DNA of 64,000 nt from Bolinopsis microptera (Eukaryota > Ctenophora > Tentaculata > Lobata > Bolinopsidae): the NCBI RefSeq assembly GCF_026151205.1, contig NC_087077.1, forward strand, positions 5,728,483 to 5,792,482, given 5' to 3'. Shown piece after piece: positions 1-10,899 of the stretch. The notes beneath the pieces are model-generated. The model worked only from the letters and a program-made list of their open reading frames with translations. It made no database searches and was not told the DNA's origin. The position numbers were made by a program, and so were the translations under genes. The stretch's first letter is position 1, and every line of letters starts with the position of its first letter.

Positions 1-292
1 TGTAATGTATAATATTACTATTAGGTAATACCCCCAATTTGTACGTGGCACGCGTAGTGTATTGATATGTACATGAGTATAGTTTACCTTTGCTGATAAT
101 TTCTTGAATTACAGATACAAGTTAAGTTCTACGGCAATTGAACTAAATTTCAAGTGTTTCCCGTATTTGATGCATAATTTATCAATATTAATATCATGAA
201 GATTGAAGTGAGCTGATTGGAGCTTATACTTAAATGTATAGTAAATGTGAAATGGAAATCTAGCGTCCGCCAAAACGAAAAAACGGGCGCAA
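1..292. other. No gene seen; part of a dispersed repeat
   Basis: AT-rich sequence with no supported gene. Bases about 190-300 match, in inverted orientation, the stretch at about 31565-31665: both share GGAAATCTAGCGTCCGCCA and GGGCGCAATTCTTGT, and further in AAGCTCC, ATCAG and TCACTTCA blocks. This marks a dispersed repeat that abuts copy A of the SWIM-bearing duplication. Confidence 0.5.
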
Positions 293-299
293 TTCTTGT

Positions 300-1075
300 T
301 CAAGCTATTGATGATGGTTTAATGAAATGCAATGGGAGGACCTACCTGAAGATTAGGTCCTTCGTAAAAGATAAAGGTCTGTTAAATTGATCTGTATGCA
401 TGTTTACATTCCCATTTGAATAGACAAGACAAAATTGAGGTTCATAACTCGTTCATGTGCTATGGCAGTGCGTCCGCGTCGATGTAGGAGGTGTGGAGCC
501 TGCTAGTAGAGAAAATATGAAGTTTCCAACAGTAAATATTATTATCAATATCAAAGGCAGGGCATTACTTCGACCTCCGAGGCGAGGTATCCGTGTGGAC
601 CCTGGTTGTTATAAGGGTTGGAAAGACAAAGATAATTTTGTCTGTTAAAGTGGGTTATCACTCTCTGCCATCAGACTCATAAATCACATCTCCGCAGGGT
701 TTGCCAGGTTTTCCCTATTGCTTTGCTTCCAATTCTTATAATAGTCAAAATATAAAATCCGATATTATTTTTGCAGGAAGTGATATTGGGATATGGCCAG
801 CTGATGCAGATGTAAACAAATGCTGCGATTATCCAGCATCAGAAGACGAGGATGAAGAAGTAGAAGATGATGAGGTTGGAGGAAATTGGGATAAAAGAAA
901 GAAGAAACGGGACATAGACTATAAAGGAGATTGGCGGGAGCTTTCAAACAGAATAACTTCCTTCGTTAATGATCCTGAGTTTGACGTGATGGACGATGAT
1001 GTCCGTGCATTATTATATAAGAAACTGTCAGATACCGTCAATGATGTGGCATCCTATATTTACAAAAGAAACTAA
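300..1075 (+). pseudogene. SWIM zinc-finger (MULE-like) gene remnant, copy A
   Basis: Remnant of the gene better seen at 7851-8820. The SWIM end (the residues after the last zinc ligand, IDDGLMKWEDLPED) is present but broken: four extra bases occur within the GLMKW codons and about 14 bases are missing after the LPED codons, so the frame is lost. The last exon is intact here. After a TTTTTGCAG acceptor, 777-1075 encodes an acidic run (SEDEDEEVEDDEV), a basic KRKKKR cluster and a C-terminus ending ASYIYKRN. SWIM fingers bind DNA and are common in MULE-type transposases. I infer a transposon origin; no transposase core is visible. Confidence 0.55.
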
Positions 1076-1164
1076 ATTAGATAACATAGATAAGATAATG
1101 TTTGATAATATATTACTTTAAAAGCCGTGCAATCATTTTAGATATTAGATATTAAACTAACCAT

Positions 1165-1735
1165 ATTATGATATTCTCCGTCTAACTATTCGATCTGTCT
1201 CCATCTCACTATTCAATCGGTCTCAACGTTCATTCTCTGTTTAACTATTCAATCTCTGTCTCAGTGTTCATTTTCTTGTTTAACTATTCAATCTTTGTCT
1301 CAGCGTTCATTCTCTGTCTCGACATTATTCTCCGTCTGACTATTTAATCTGTCTCAATGTTCATTCTCTGTCTCGACGTTCATTCTCCGTCTCACTATTC
1401 AATCTGTCTCAATGTTCATTCTCTGTCTCGACGTTCATTCTCCGTCTCACTATTCAATCTGTCTCGACGTTCATTATTTGTTTAACTATTCAATCTCTTT
1501 CTCAGTGATCATTCTTTGTTTAACTATTAAATCACTGTTCATTCCTGTCTCGACGTTAATTCTCCGTCTCATTATTCAATCTCTGCATCAGTGTTCATTC
1601 TCTATTTTAGAGTCAATTCCCTGTCTTACCTATCAATCTTTCTCGGTGTTCATTCCCTGTCTGACTGTTCAATTTCTGTCTCACTGTCCATTCTCTGTCT
1701 CGCTGTTCAATCTTCGTGTTTCTTTCAAAGTGTTA
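1165..1735. repeat. TCTGTCTC/GTTCATTC minisatellite, copy A
   Basis: Imperfect tandem array of short units built on GTTCATTCTCTGTCTCGAC and CTATTCAATCTGTCTCAA. It lies at the 3' side of the SWIM remnant and recurs at about 10155-10725 in copy B. The open frames across it are artefacts of the repeat. Confidence 0.8.
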
Positions 1736-1890
1736 CAGTGACAAGGAGACCGAATGATATTGTTGTAAAATAAAAAGCTTGTCCGCTTTAGTTATAGTGA
1801 TATTAAAACATATACAACACCATGTATTATGAAATTTTAGATTTTGTTACAAAATATGGACAGTGAATTTGATGTTGTTGTCTAATAATA

Positions 1891-2075
1891 CAAGACGTGA
1901 GGCGCGGCGACATTATAAATTTTAGAATTGCCCGCGCATTTTAGTACTTTGCCGCGGCTCCACTAGTATTTAACGTTTACCATTGTTAATGGTCTGACCC
2001 GGCGCGCGCTACTTCGTAGCACTTGCCATCGAAGAAATTTAGACGAGTAACATCCGTCAAGTTCAAGATTAAAAT
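1891..2075. repeat. Dispersed repeat tail with inverted copy near 36.5 kb
   Basis: GC-richer sequence. The part up to about 1985 recurs at about 17565-17650. The part at 1996-2075, containing GAAATTTAGACGAGTAACAT, recurs in reverse complement at about 36462-36545, where CGCGCGC and the TACTTCG motif are also shared. It is a dispersed, probably mobile, noncoding family. Confidence 0.65.
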
Positions 2076-2219
2076 TGGAGGTTTAAACTATTGTATGATT
2101 TTGGCTTGGTCTCGCCATGCATAGGCCAAATCAAGTGCAGATTTTTGTTTGTGTTTTTAAACCCTTTTTTAAACCCTTTTTAACAAATGACTTTAAATGG
2201 TCTTTTACCAATTCGCTCG

Positions 2220-2492
2220 GGCTAATATTAAATACTAGTGGACTCTATGCAGGTCTCCCAGCGCCCCTAATTTTACTGATCTGGAGGTCACATTTTATTG
2301 AGCCAGTACAGGCTAATATTAAATACTAGTGGACTCTATGCAGGTCTCCCAGCGCCCCTAATTTTACTGATCTGGAGGTCACATTTTATTGAGCCAGTAC
2401 AGGCTAATATTAAATACTAGTGGACTCTATGCAGCTCTCCCAGAGCCCCTAATTTTACTGATCTGGAGGTCACATTTTATTGAGCCTATGCA
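2220..2492. repeat. 91-bp tandem repeat, three copies
   Basis: A unit beginning GGCTAATATTAAATACTAG starts at 2220, 2311 and 2402, so the period is 91 bp. The copies differ by very few bases. The open frame over the first copy is not supported as a gene. Confidence 0.9.
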
Positions 2493-3019
2493 GTATATGC
2501 AATTCTGTTTTAGACATTGAATTTATTTAAAAAAGGTCTCACCCTCTAAAAAACTCCCATCGGAAATGTTTCTATTAATTTCACATTGGAAAACTTTTCA
2601 TTGTGTTTGACCTCAACTTAGATGTATTTGTTTTTTTTCTATTTTTAGCAACTCCAATTCTCTTTTGTAGAGCTGATTCTTGTTATATAATATAGAAGTA
2701 CACTCGATACAGTTATCTTATATAAGAAAATATATTGGACTGCCAAACTACTGGTATATCATTATATTGGGAAGAAAAATAATACAAGTTAGTATTCTTT
2801 TAAAAATAACTGTTCATAACATTTACTTCATTTTAGGTATGTGTGTGAAACATCAGAACTGAATAATGGACCAGAGAATTCAGAGATCTTTGGTTACCTG
2901 TTTCCGGTTTCGTCGGTTCACATTGCTGCGTTCCTGACCTAGCTTCGCCTGCATCATTAGATCATATTATAATATGCATTATAGACTATAGTTATACAGC
3001 TTGAATTTGAAAGAGCTAC
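2493..3019. other. No gene seen
   Basis: AT-rich intergenic or intronic sequence between the 91-bp tandem and two candidate exons. No repeat array or convincing coding frame was found. Confidence 0.4.
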
Positions 3020-3569
3020 ATGGTCGTTGTTTCGAGTGCTTTTTCATCTGCTGTGACAGACAGCATCAACGGTTACCAACATAATAGGTGCATTGCAAGT
3101 TGTGCAATGCTGAATGCATACGTTTCGTCAGTGACTTCCTTCTGCCTCATTGATGCGAAACTGATAATAAACATGCAAGAGAATACAGCTATAGTTACTC
3201 TGGACTGCCATGATAGAAACATTGAAACAGATATTGACTGGCTTTTGGTATGTAAGACGTAAGTATTGAAACCTCAAATTGTTATGATCAGGTTCAACAT
3301 ACTTGCTATGATCCTCTATATAATAATATTAATATATTACATAAAATATAATATATTACATTGTATATTAATCTTGATATAAAATCCTCGCTTTTTGATG
3401 ATTGCAAGATGTTCTGTTTCGTTGTAACCTTGTCCCCTACATAATTATATAATACATCATTACTTCCATTTTTCAGGTTTTTATTGGTGTTGCAAACGAT
3501 GAAACGATCACTAAATTCTGTGCCTATGTGAGATTTGTTGGTTCATCGAATAACATCAAACTTACAGTG
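3020..3569 (+). CDS. Two candidate exons of an unrecognised gene
   Basis: Exon 1 (about 3020-3248) reads from an ATG and ends in DIDWLL at a TTG|GTATGT donor. Exon 2 begins after a TTTTTCAG acceptor at about 3479 in the same phase with VFIGVANDETITKFC and ends near 3565 at a GTGTGAGT donor region. Phase continuity and good splice sites support a real transcript. The product is not recognised; there are no zinc ligands or membrane segments. The next exon in this strand could be the SWIM exon at 7851, with the minisatellite as intron: using the ACA|GTGTGA donor keeps phase, but this link is speculative. Confidence 0.35.
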
Positions 3570-3599
3570 TGAGTAATTCAACAATCATGCACTTCATAT

Positions 3600-5192
3600 T
3601 TTATGTCCCCCTACTCATTGTTCACTCTCTGTCTTCATCAGTGTTACTCTACATTTCTCTCAGTAATTACTCTCCCACTCAGTATTAACTCTCTGTCTTC
3701 ATCAGTGTAACTCTACATTTCTCTCAGTAGTTATTCTCCCACTCAGTATCAACTCTCTGTCTTCATCAGTGTAACTCTACATTTCTCTCAGTAGTTATTC
3801 TCCCACTCAGTATTAACTCTCTGTCTTCATCAGTGTTTCTCTACATTTCTCTCAGCAGTTATTCTTCCACTCAGTATTAACTCTCTGTCTTCGTCAGTGT
3901 TACTCTTTATTTCCCTCAGTAGCTACCCTCCCACTCAGTATTAACTCTCTGTCTTCATCAGTGTAACTCTACATTTCTCTCAGTAGTTACTCTTCCACTC
4001 AGTTTTAACTCTCTGTCGTCATCAGTGTTACTCTACATTTCTCTCAACTTAGTTATTCTCCCACTCAGTATTAACTCTCTGTCTTTGTCAGTGTTACTCT
4101 ATATTTACCTCAGTAGTTACTCTCACACTGAGAGTTAACTCTCTGTCTTCGTCAGTGTTACTCTATATTTTGCTCAGTAGTTATTCTCCCACTCAGTATT
4201 AACTCTCTGTCTTCGTCAGTATTACTCTACATTTCCCTCAGTAGTTATTCTCCCACTCAGTATTAACTCTCTGTCTTCGTCAGTGTTACTCTACATTTCG
4301 CTCAGTAGTTATTCTCCCAGTTCCCACTTAGTATCAACTCTCTGTCTTCATCAGTGTTACTCTACATTTCTCTCAGTAGTTATTCTCCCACTCAGTGTTA
4401 AATCTCTGTCTTCATCAGTGTTACTCTAGACATTTCCCTCAGTAGTTATTCTCCCACTCAGTATTAACTCTCTGTCTTCATCAGTGTTACTCTACATTTC
4501 TCTCAGCAGTTATTCTTTCACTCAGTAGCAACTCTCTGTCTTCGTCAGTGTTACTCTATATTTAGCTCAGTAGTTATTCTCCCACTCAGTATTAACTCTC
4601 TGTCTTCATCAGTGTTACTCTAGACATTTCCTTCAGAAGTTATTCTCCCACTCAGTATTAACTCTCTGTCTTCGTCAGTGTTACTCTACATTTCGCTCAG
4701 TAGTTATTCTTCCGCTCAGTATCAACTCTCTGTCTTCATCAGTGTTATTCTACATTTCCCTCAGTAGTTATTCTCCCACTCAGTGTTAAATCTCTGTCTT
4801 CATCAGTGTTACTCTAGACATTTCCCTCAGTAATTATTCTCCCACTCAGTATCAACTCTCTGTCTTCATCAGTGTTATTCTACATTTCCTTCAGTAGTTA
4901 TTCTCCCACTCAGTGTTAAATCTCTGTCTTCATCAGTGTTACTCTAGACATTTCCCTCAGTAATTATTCTCCCACTCAGTATCAACTGTCTGTCTTCATC
5001 AGTGTAACTCTACATTTCTCTCAGTAGTTATTCTCCCACTCAGTATTAACTCTCTGTCTTCATCAGTGTTACTCTACATTTCTCTCAGCAGTTATTCTTC
5101 CACTCAGTATTAACTCTCTGTCTTCGTCAGTGTTACTCTATATTTAGCTCAGTAGTTATTCTCCCACTCAGTATTAACTCTCTGTCTTCATC
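3600..5192. repeat. ~65-bp minisatellite, left part
   Basis: Tandem array with unit words CTCTCTGTCTTCATCAGTGT, TACTCTACATTTCTCTCAGT and AGTTATTCTCCCACTCAGTA. Unit length is about 58-66 bp with substitutions and small indels. It is interrupted at 5193 by a LINE fragment and resumes at 6600. Confidence 0.9.
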
Positions 5193-6612
5193 TTCTTCTT
5201 CGTAGAGGGCAGTGGTCTTTACTACTAAGGAATAGATCAAAACCACTATAAGATGGAGCATTGAAGCCCTGTGCTTACCCCGGTACAGTTAATCTGTGAA
5301 GAAAGCAAGGTTAAGCCTTGTCCTCTCCACATTTGGTAAAACGTTTTGTTGCTTGTATGAAGCCGATGATCCTTGGTAATGAGAACTTGTCCACTATATC
5401 TGTCACACTGAGGTAGAAGGAGTCAAAAGTATCCTCCTCGCTGGTAAGACCATTTCGGGCACTGACCAATAAAGTGGTTCATTGTCTCCTCTTTCATGAG
5501 ACAGTGTGGACAGGTTTTAGGGACCGTTGTACTTATTGATATGGTAGTTTAGTTCACAATGTCCCGTGAGGAATTGTGTTGCTGTTCTTGTGCTCTCTTT
5601 GCCAAGTTTCGGGATTGATCTGGCGAACTTTTGTCTCCATACTCGTTTAAAGTGAGTGTGGGGTAAAGTTCTCCATCTTTCCCTCATCTTCCGATGACTT
5701 ATACTCCGCAGTGCTCCCTTCCATAATACTTTTGGTATTGGTAGTTGCACTTGAGCGGAGTCCAGATTGTCGGAGCCTTTTTTGGCAAGAGAGTCTGCCT
5801 TTTCGTTGCCATCGTAGCCTTTGTGAGCTGGTATCCATCGTAGTTTAGGACTTGATTGTCCATTGCTAGTTGGTTGAGCTCACTTATAGCCGTGCTGGTG
5901 CTTTTAGATTTGACTTTGATGTTGCTCATTGCCATTATTGTCGCCTGGCTATCGCAGTTTATGTTTATTTTTCTAGTTTTGGTCCCAGATTCCCGTAATA
6001 TTTTTGCCGCAGTGCCTACGGCAAAGGTTTCGGCCTGGAAGACGGTTGAGTTGATTCCTTGGTGGTATGACTCCTCACATGTGGGGTGTCGTTGTCCACA
6101 ATGTACACTCCTGCTCCAACTTTTTCATTCATTTTGGAGCCGTCTGTGTAACATTGTATAGTATTGGTGTCATTCTCGATTACCTCATACTCAGGGAGTC
6201 GGGGAATTTCTGTGTTGAAACCAATGTCAACATTCAGTGATGTTGTCTGTTGATCTTGTCCTTCAGAGTTGAGACTGATAGCCTTTAGCTTTAGTAACTG
6301 TTCATTAAGTTTTGTGTGGGTGGTTAGGTTGCCCTTCTTGTTTACCATCGGCTCATATATCCACTGGTTGTTGGATTTGAGTCTGAGAACTCTGCTGCTT
6401 CCTCTTCCATCACCAGATCAATAGGGATGATTCCGGTGATGATGTCTATACTAGTGCTGCTCCAGGAGTCGATGGTAACCCTCCTGTTATGAGGATGTTC
6501 CCCAGCCGCTGTACACTGCTAAGGTTTGTTAGGTTATGTTTTTTGGACACACCATTGAGCCAGATTGTCGCAGCGTATGTCAGAGAAGGTCTGACAACGG
6601 CTGTATAATATA
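5193..6612 (-). mobile_element. 5'-truncated I-type LINE with RNase H, inserted in the minisatellite
   Basis: Reading right to left, the fragment starts in the reverse-transcriptase thumb (AVVRPSLTYAATIWLNG, then SVQRLGNILITG). It runs through an RNase H domain and ends in a CPHC...H...C zinc knuckle (about 5470-5520). RNase H acidic and histidine motifs are all visible: YTDGS (about 6140), QAETFAV (about 6030), DSQATI (about 5950) and IPAHKG...ADSLAKKG (about 5790-5830). They sit in different frames, so the copy is dead. A GAAGAAGAA tail and a 13-bp CTCTGTCTTCATC duplication flank it, which is typical of target-primed reverse transcription. RNase H places it in the I/Jockey-related group. 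Confidence 0.85.
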
Positions 6613-7740
6613 TATATACTCTGTCTTCATCAGTGTTACTCTAGACATTTCCTTCAGAAGTTATTCTCCCACTCAGTATTAACTCTCTGTCTTCGTCAGT
6701 GTTACTCTACATTTCGCTCAGTAGTTATTCTTCCGCTCAGTATCAACTCTCTGTCTTCATCAGTGTTATTCTACATTTCCCTCAGTAGGTATTCTCCCAC
6801 TCAGTGTTAAATCTCTGTCTTCATCAATGTTACTCTAGACATTTCTCTTAGTAATTATTCTCCCACTCAGTATCAACTCTCTGTCTTCATCAGTGTAACT
6901 CTACATTTCTCTCAGTAGTTATTCTCCCACTCAGTATTAACTCTCTGTCTTCATCAGTGTTACTCTACATTTCTCTCAGCAGTTATTCTTCCACTCAGTA
7001 TTAACTCTCTGCCTTCGTCAGTGTTACTCTATATTTCCCTCAGTAGTTATTCTCCCAATCAGTGTTAACTCTCTATCTTCATCAGTATTACTCTAGACAT
7101 TTCCTTCAGAAGTTATTCTCCCACACAGTATTAAAGTATTAACTCTCTGTCTTCGTCAGTGTTACTCTATGTTTCCCTCAGTAGTTACTTTTCCACTCAG
7201 TGTTAACTCTATATCTTCATCAGTGTTACTCTAGACATTCCTTCAGTAGTTATTCTCCCACTCAGTATTAACTCTCTGCCTTCATCAGTGTTAATCTACA
7301 TTTCCCTCAGTAGTTACTCTCTCATTTAGTGGTAACTCTCTGTCTTCATCAGTGTTACTCTAGACATTTCCCTCAGTAATTATTCTCCGACTCAGTATCA
7401 ACTCTCTGTCTTCATCAGTGTAACTCTACATTTCTCTCAGTAGTTATTCTCCCACTCAGTATTAACTCTCTGTCTTCATCAGTGTTACTCTACATTTCTC
7501 TCAGCAGTTATTGTTCCACTCAGTATTAACTCTCTGTCTTCATCAGTGTTACTCTACATTTCTCTCAGCAGTTATTGTTCCACTCAGTATTAACTCTCTG
7601 ACAAGTGACAAGTAGTAACGCTCTAGTTCTCTTCAAAACAGTAGACCAAGGGTTTCCTTCTCCTGAGAACAGTAAGTACTCTCTGTCTTCGTCAGTGTTA
7701 CTCTATATTTAGCTCAGTAGTTATTCTCCTTACTACATTA
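6600..7740. repeat. ~65-bp minisatellite, right part
   Basis: Continuation of the array after the LINE insertion, with the same unit words. A non-repeat segment of about 85 bp (about 7600-7685) sits near its right end and a last partial unit follows it. The array ends near 7735. Confidence 0.85.
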
Positions 7741-7850
7741 TATGTGCAAGGCAAATTTCTGGAGAATCGAGTATTTTTGTAGTAATAATTTGAATTATAA
7801 AGCGACAAAATATTATGTGTTCTCTCTTGGTTTGATTTTTTGAATAACAG

Positions 7851-8820
7851 CCAGTAATGTTAGAAGGTAAACGGTCAAGCAAAGTGTGCAAGGTCGTTGA
7901 TGGAGTATTCCATGTGAAATCCTCTCACCAGTCTGAGCCCCACCAACTGAACATCAGAGGACCATCTTGCACCTGCAGAAACTTCAGCAGGACTCACATC
8001 CCCTGCAGACATATTTTTCAAGCTATCGATGATGGTTTAATGAAATGGGAGGACCTACCTGAAGATTACAGAAACATACCGTTCTTCGTAAAAGATAAAG
8101 GTCTGTTAAATTGATCTGTATGCATGTTTACATTCCAATTTGAATAGACAAGACAAAATTGAGGTTCATAACTCGTTCATGTGCTATGGCCGTGCGTCCG
8201 CGTCGATGTAGGAGGTGTGGAGCCTGCTTGTAGAGAAAATATGAAGTTTCCTACAGTAAATATTATTATCAATATCAAAGGCAGGGCATTACTTCGACCT
8301 CCGAGGCGAGGTATCCGTGTGGACTCTGGTTGTTATCAGGGTTGGAAAGACAAAGATAATTTTGTCTGTTAAAGTGGGTTATCACTCTCTGCCATCAGAG
8401 TCATAAATCACATCTCCGCAGGGTTTGCAAGGTTTTCCCTATTGCTTTGCTTCCAATTCTTATAATAGTCAAAATATAAAATCCGATATTATTTTTGCAG
8501 GAAGTGATATTGGGATATGGCCAGCTGATGCAGATGTAAACAAATGCTGCGATTATCCAGCATCAGAAGACGAGGATGAAGAAGTAGAAGATGATGAGGT
8601 TGGAGGAAATGGGGATAAAAGAAAGAAGAAACGGGACATAGACTATATAAAGGAGATTGGCGGGAGCTTTCAAACAGAATAACTTCCTTCGTTAATGATC
8701 CCGAGTTTGACGTGATGGACGATGATGTCCGTGCATTATTATATAAGAAACTGTCAGATACCGCCAATGATGTGGCATCCTATATTTACAAAAGAAACTA
8801 ATATAGATAACATAGATAAG
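7851..8820 (+). pseudogene. SWIM zinc-finger (MULE-like) gene remnant, copy B
   Basis: After a TGAATAACAG acceptor, an 88-codon frame (PVMLEGKRSSKVCKVV... to KDKGLLN stop at 8114) holds a complete SWIM finger. The CxC ligands are CTC at about 7970-7978 and the CxH ligands are CRH at about 8003-8011. The acidic C-terminal exon follows another acceptor at 8501, but an extra AT in the GACTATATAAAG run (about 8641) shifts its frame, so the intact ending seen in copy A is lost. Each copy is therefore broken in a different exon. SWIM fingers occur in MULE transposases and ZSWIM proteins; the repeat setting favours the former. Confidence 0.6.
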
Positions 8821-8823
8821 ATT

Positions 8824-10073
8824 ATGGATGCTGACTAAGCTTACCTGATCCTCTCCAACTTGTATTAGTACACTACTTCATTCACACCAGTCATTTCACT
8901 ACATTAAACTGATTGAGGTTATGCCCTTTGTACATGCTGAAGCGATATGCTATGATGAGTGGAATATGAGTTAGGATCAGTTTGGTCCGTTTCATGGCAA
9001 AAACATTTATTGATTTTGTATTAACCCTTCGGGGCTTGCGTGACCCTTATCATAGAACTGGTTTTCAGGACTGGCAGTCTGACCTATTGCCTTGCCAGCA
9101 TAGGTGTACTTATATAGTTTTGCATGGTTCAGTTGCATAGTAGTGTCCGAATTGCACTGATTCTAGCCCGAGTAGTGTTCGAAAGGGCGCCCTGTTTTGA
9201 CATACCTCCTGAGCCGGTACTCATTTCCTCTCTGAGCTAGCTAGTGTATATCAGTTTCTTGTTGGTGTTTTGTCTGTGTTTGTTTGTCCGTAGTAGGAAT
9301 TTACTGTAACTTTGGAGACTGGGCGCAGTAATGTCCCAGAGGGTTTGTAACATCATGGATGCTGACTAAGCTTACCTGATCCTCTCCAACTTGTATTAGT
9401 ACACTACTTCATTCACACCAGTCATTTCACTACATTAAACTGATTGAGGTTATGCCCTTTGTACATGCTGAAGCGATATGCTATGATGAGTGGAATATGA
9501 GTTAGGATCAGTTTGGTCCGTTTCATGGCAAAAACATTTATTGATTTTGTATTAACCCTTCGGGGCTTGCGTGACCCTTATCATAGAACTGGTTTTCAGG
9601 ACTGGCAGTCTGACCTATTGCCTTGCCAGCATAGGTGTACTTATATAGTTTTGCATGGTTCAGTTGCATAGTAGTGTCCGAATTGCACTGATTCTAGCCC
9701 GAGTAGTGTTCGAAAGGGCGCCCTGTTTTGACATACCTCCTGAGCCGGTACTCATTTCCTCTCTGAGCTAGCTAGTGTATATCAGTTTCTTGTTGGTGTT
9801 TTGTCTGTGTTTGTTTGTCCGTAGTAGGAATTTACTGTAACTTTGGAGACTGGGCGCAGTAATGTCCCAGAGGGTTTGTAACATCATGGATGCTGACTAA
9901 GCTTGCCTGATCCTCTCCAACTTGTATTAGTACACTACTTCATTCACACCAGTCATTTCACTACATTAAACTGATTGAGGTTATGCCCTTTGTACATGCT
10001 GAAGCGATATGCTATGATGAGTGGAATATGAGTTAGGATCAGTTTGGTCCGTTTCATGGCAAAAACATTTATA
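8824..10073. mobile_element. Tandem insertion of a 531-bp unit (2.35 copies) with target duplication
   Basis: A unit starting ATGGATGCTGACTAAGCTT begins at 8824, 9355 and 9886 (period 531). The third copy stops after about 188 bases, giving an A-B-A-B-A layout with A about 188 bp and B about 343 bp. The copies look identical except for an A-to-G change near the start of the third. ATAGATAAGATTATG flanks both sides while copy A of the duplication has a single AACATAGATAAGATAATG, so this is an insertion with a 10-15 bp target duplication. No coding frame is seen. A GTTCGAA word near 9178 resembles a tRNA B box, but no A box was found. Confidence 0.8.
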
Positions 10074-10872
10074 GATAAGATTATGTTTGATAATATATTA
10101 CTTTAAAAGCCGTGCAATCATTTTAGATATTAGATATTAAACTAACCATATTATGATATTCTCCGTCTAACTATTCGATCTGTCACCATCTCACTATTCA
10201 ATCTGTCTCAACGTTCATTCTCTGTTTAACTATTCAATCTCTGTCTCAGTGTTCATTTTCTTGTTTAACTATTCAATCTTTGTCTCAGCGTTCATTCTCT
10301 GTCTCGACATTCATTTTCCGTCTGACTATTCAATCTGTCTCAATGTTCATTCTCTGTCTCGACGTTCATTCTGCGTCTCACTATTCAATCTGTCTCAATG
10401 TTCATTCTCTGTCTCGACGTTCATTCTCCGTCTCAATATTCAATCTGTCTCAACGTTCATTATGTGTTTAACTATTCAATCTCTTTCTCAGTGATCATTT
10501 TCTGTTTAACTATTAAATCACTGTTCATTCCTGTCTCGACGTTAATTCTCCGTCTCATTATTCAATCTCTGCATCAGTGTTCATTCTCTATTTTAGAGTT
10601 AATTCCCTGTCTTACCTTTCAATCTTTCTCGGTGTTCATTCTCTGTCTGACTGTTCAATTTCTGTCTCACTGTCCATTCTCTGTCTCGCTGTTCAATCTT
10701 CGTGTTTCTTTCAAAGTGTTACAGTGACAAGGAGACCGAATGATATTGTTGTAAAATAAAAAGCTTGTCCGCTTTAGTTATAGTGATATTAAAACATATA
10801 CAACACCATGTATTATGAAATTTTAGATTTTGTTACAAAATATGGACAGTGAATTTGATGTTGTTGTCTAAT
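10074..10872 (+). repeat. Segmental duplication copy B, middle piece with minisatellite
   Basis: Resumes the match to copy A (about 1095-1886) after the 531-bp insertion. It includes the TCTGTCTC/GTTCATTC minisatellite and the run up to TTGTCTAAT, where the next large insertion begins. Confidence 0.85.
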
Positions 10873-10899
10873 GAGTTGGACTTTCTGTTCCATTTGTTC

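Larger units (their letters stand above)
293..1990 (+). repeat. Segmental duplication copy A
   Basis: This segment is nearly identical to copy B, which is found in three pieces at about 8010-8825, 10074-10872 and 17540-17660. It holds a damaged SWIM exon, a short cysteine-rich reading frame, an acidic C-terminal exon, a TCTGTCTC/GTTCATTC minisatellite (about 1165-1735) and a GC-richer tail with GCGGCGACATTATAAATTTT. Copy A lacks both large insertions found in copy B and so preserves their empty target sites at about 1087-1101 and 1879-1886. Confidence 0.85.

Noticed and set aside
3600..7740. CRISPR-like regular array
   Set aside because: Repeat units are contiguous and degenerate without unique spacers, and the window is clearly animal; it is a minisatellite.
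9165..9190. tRNA-derived SINE promoter in the 531-bp unit
   Set aside because: A GTTCGAA word resembles a B box, but no A box at the right distance and no tRNA fold was found.
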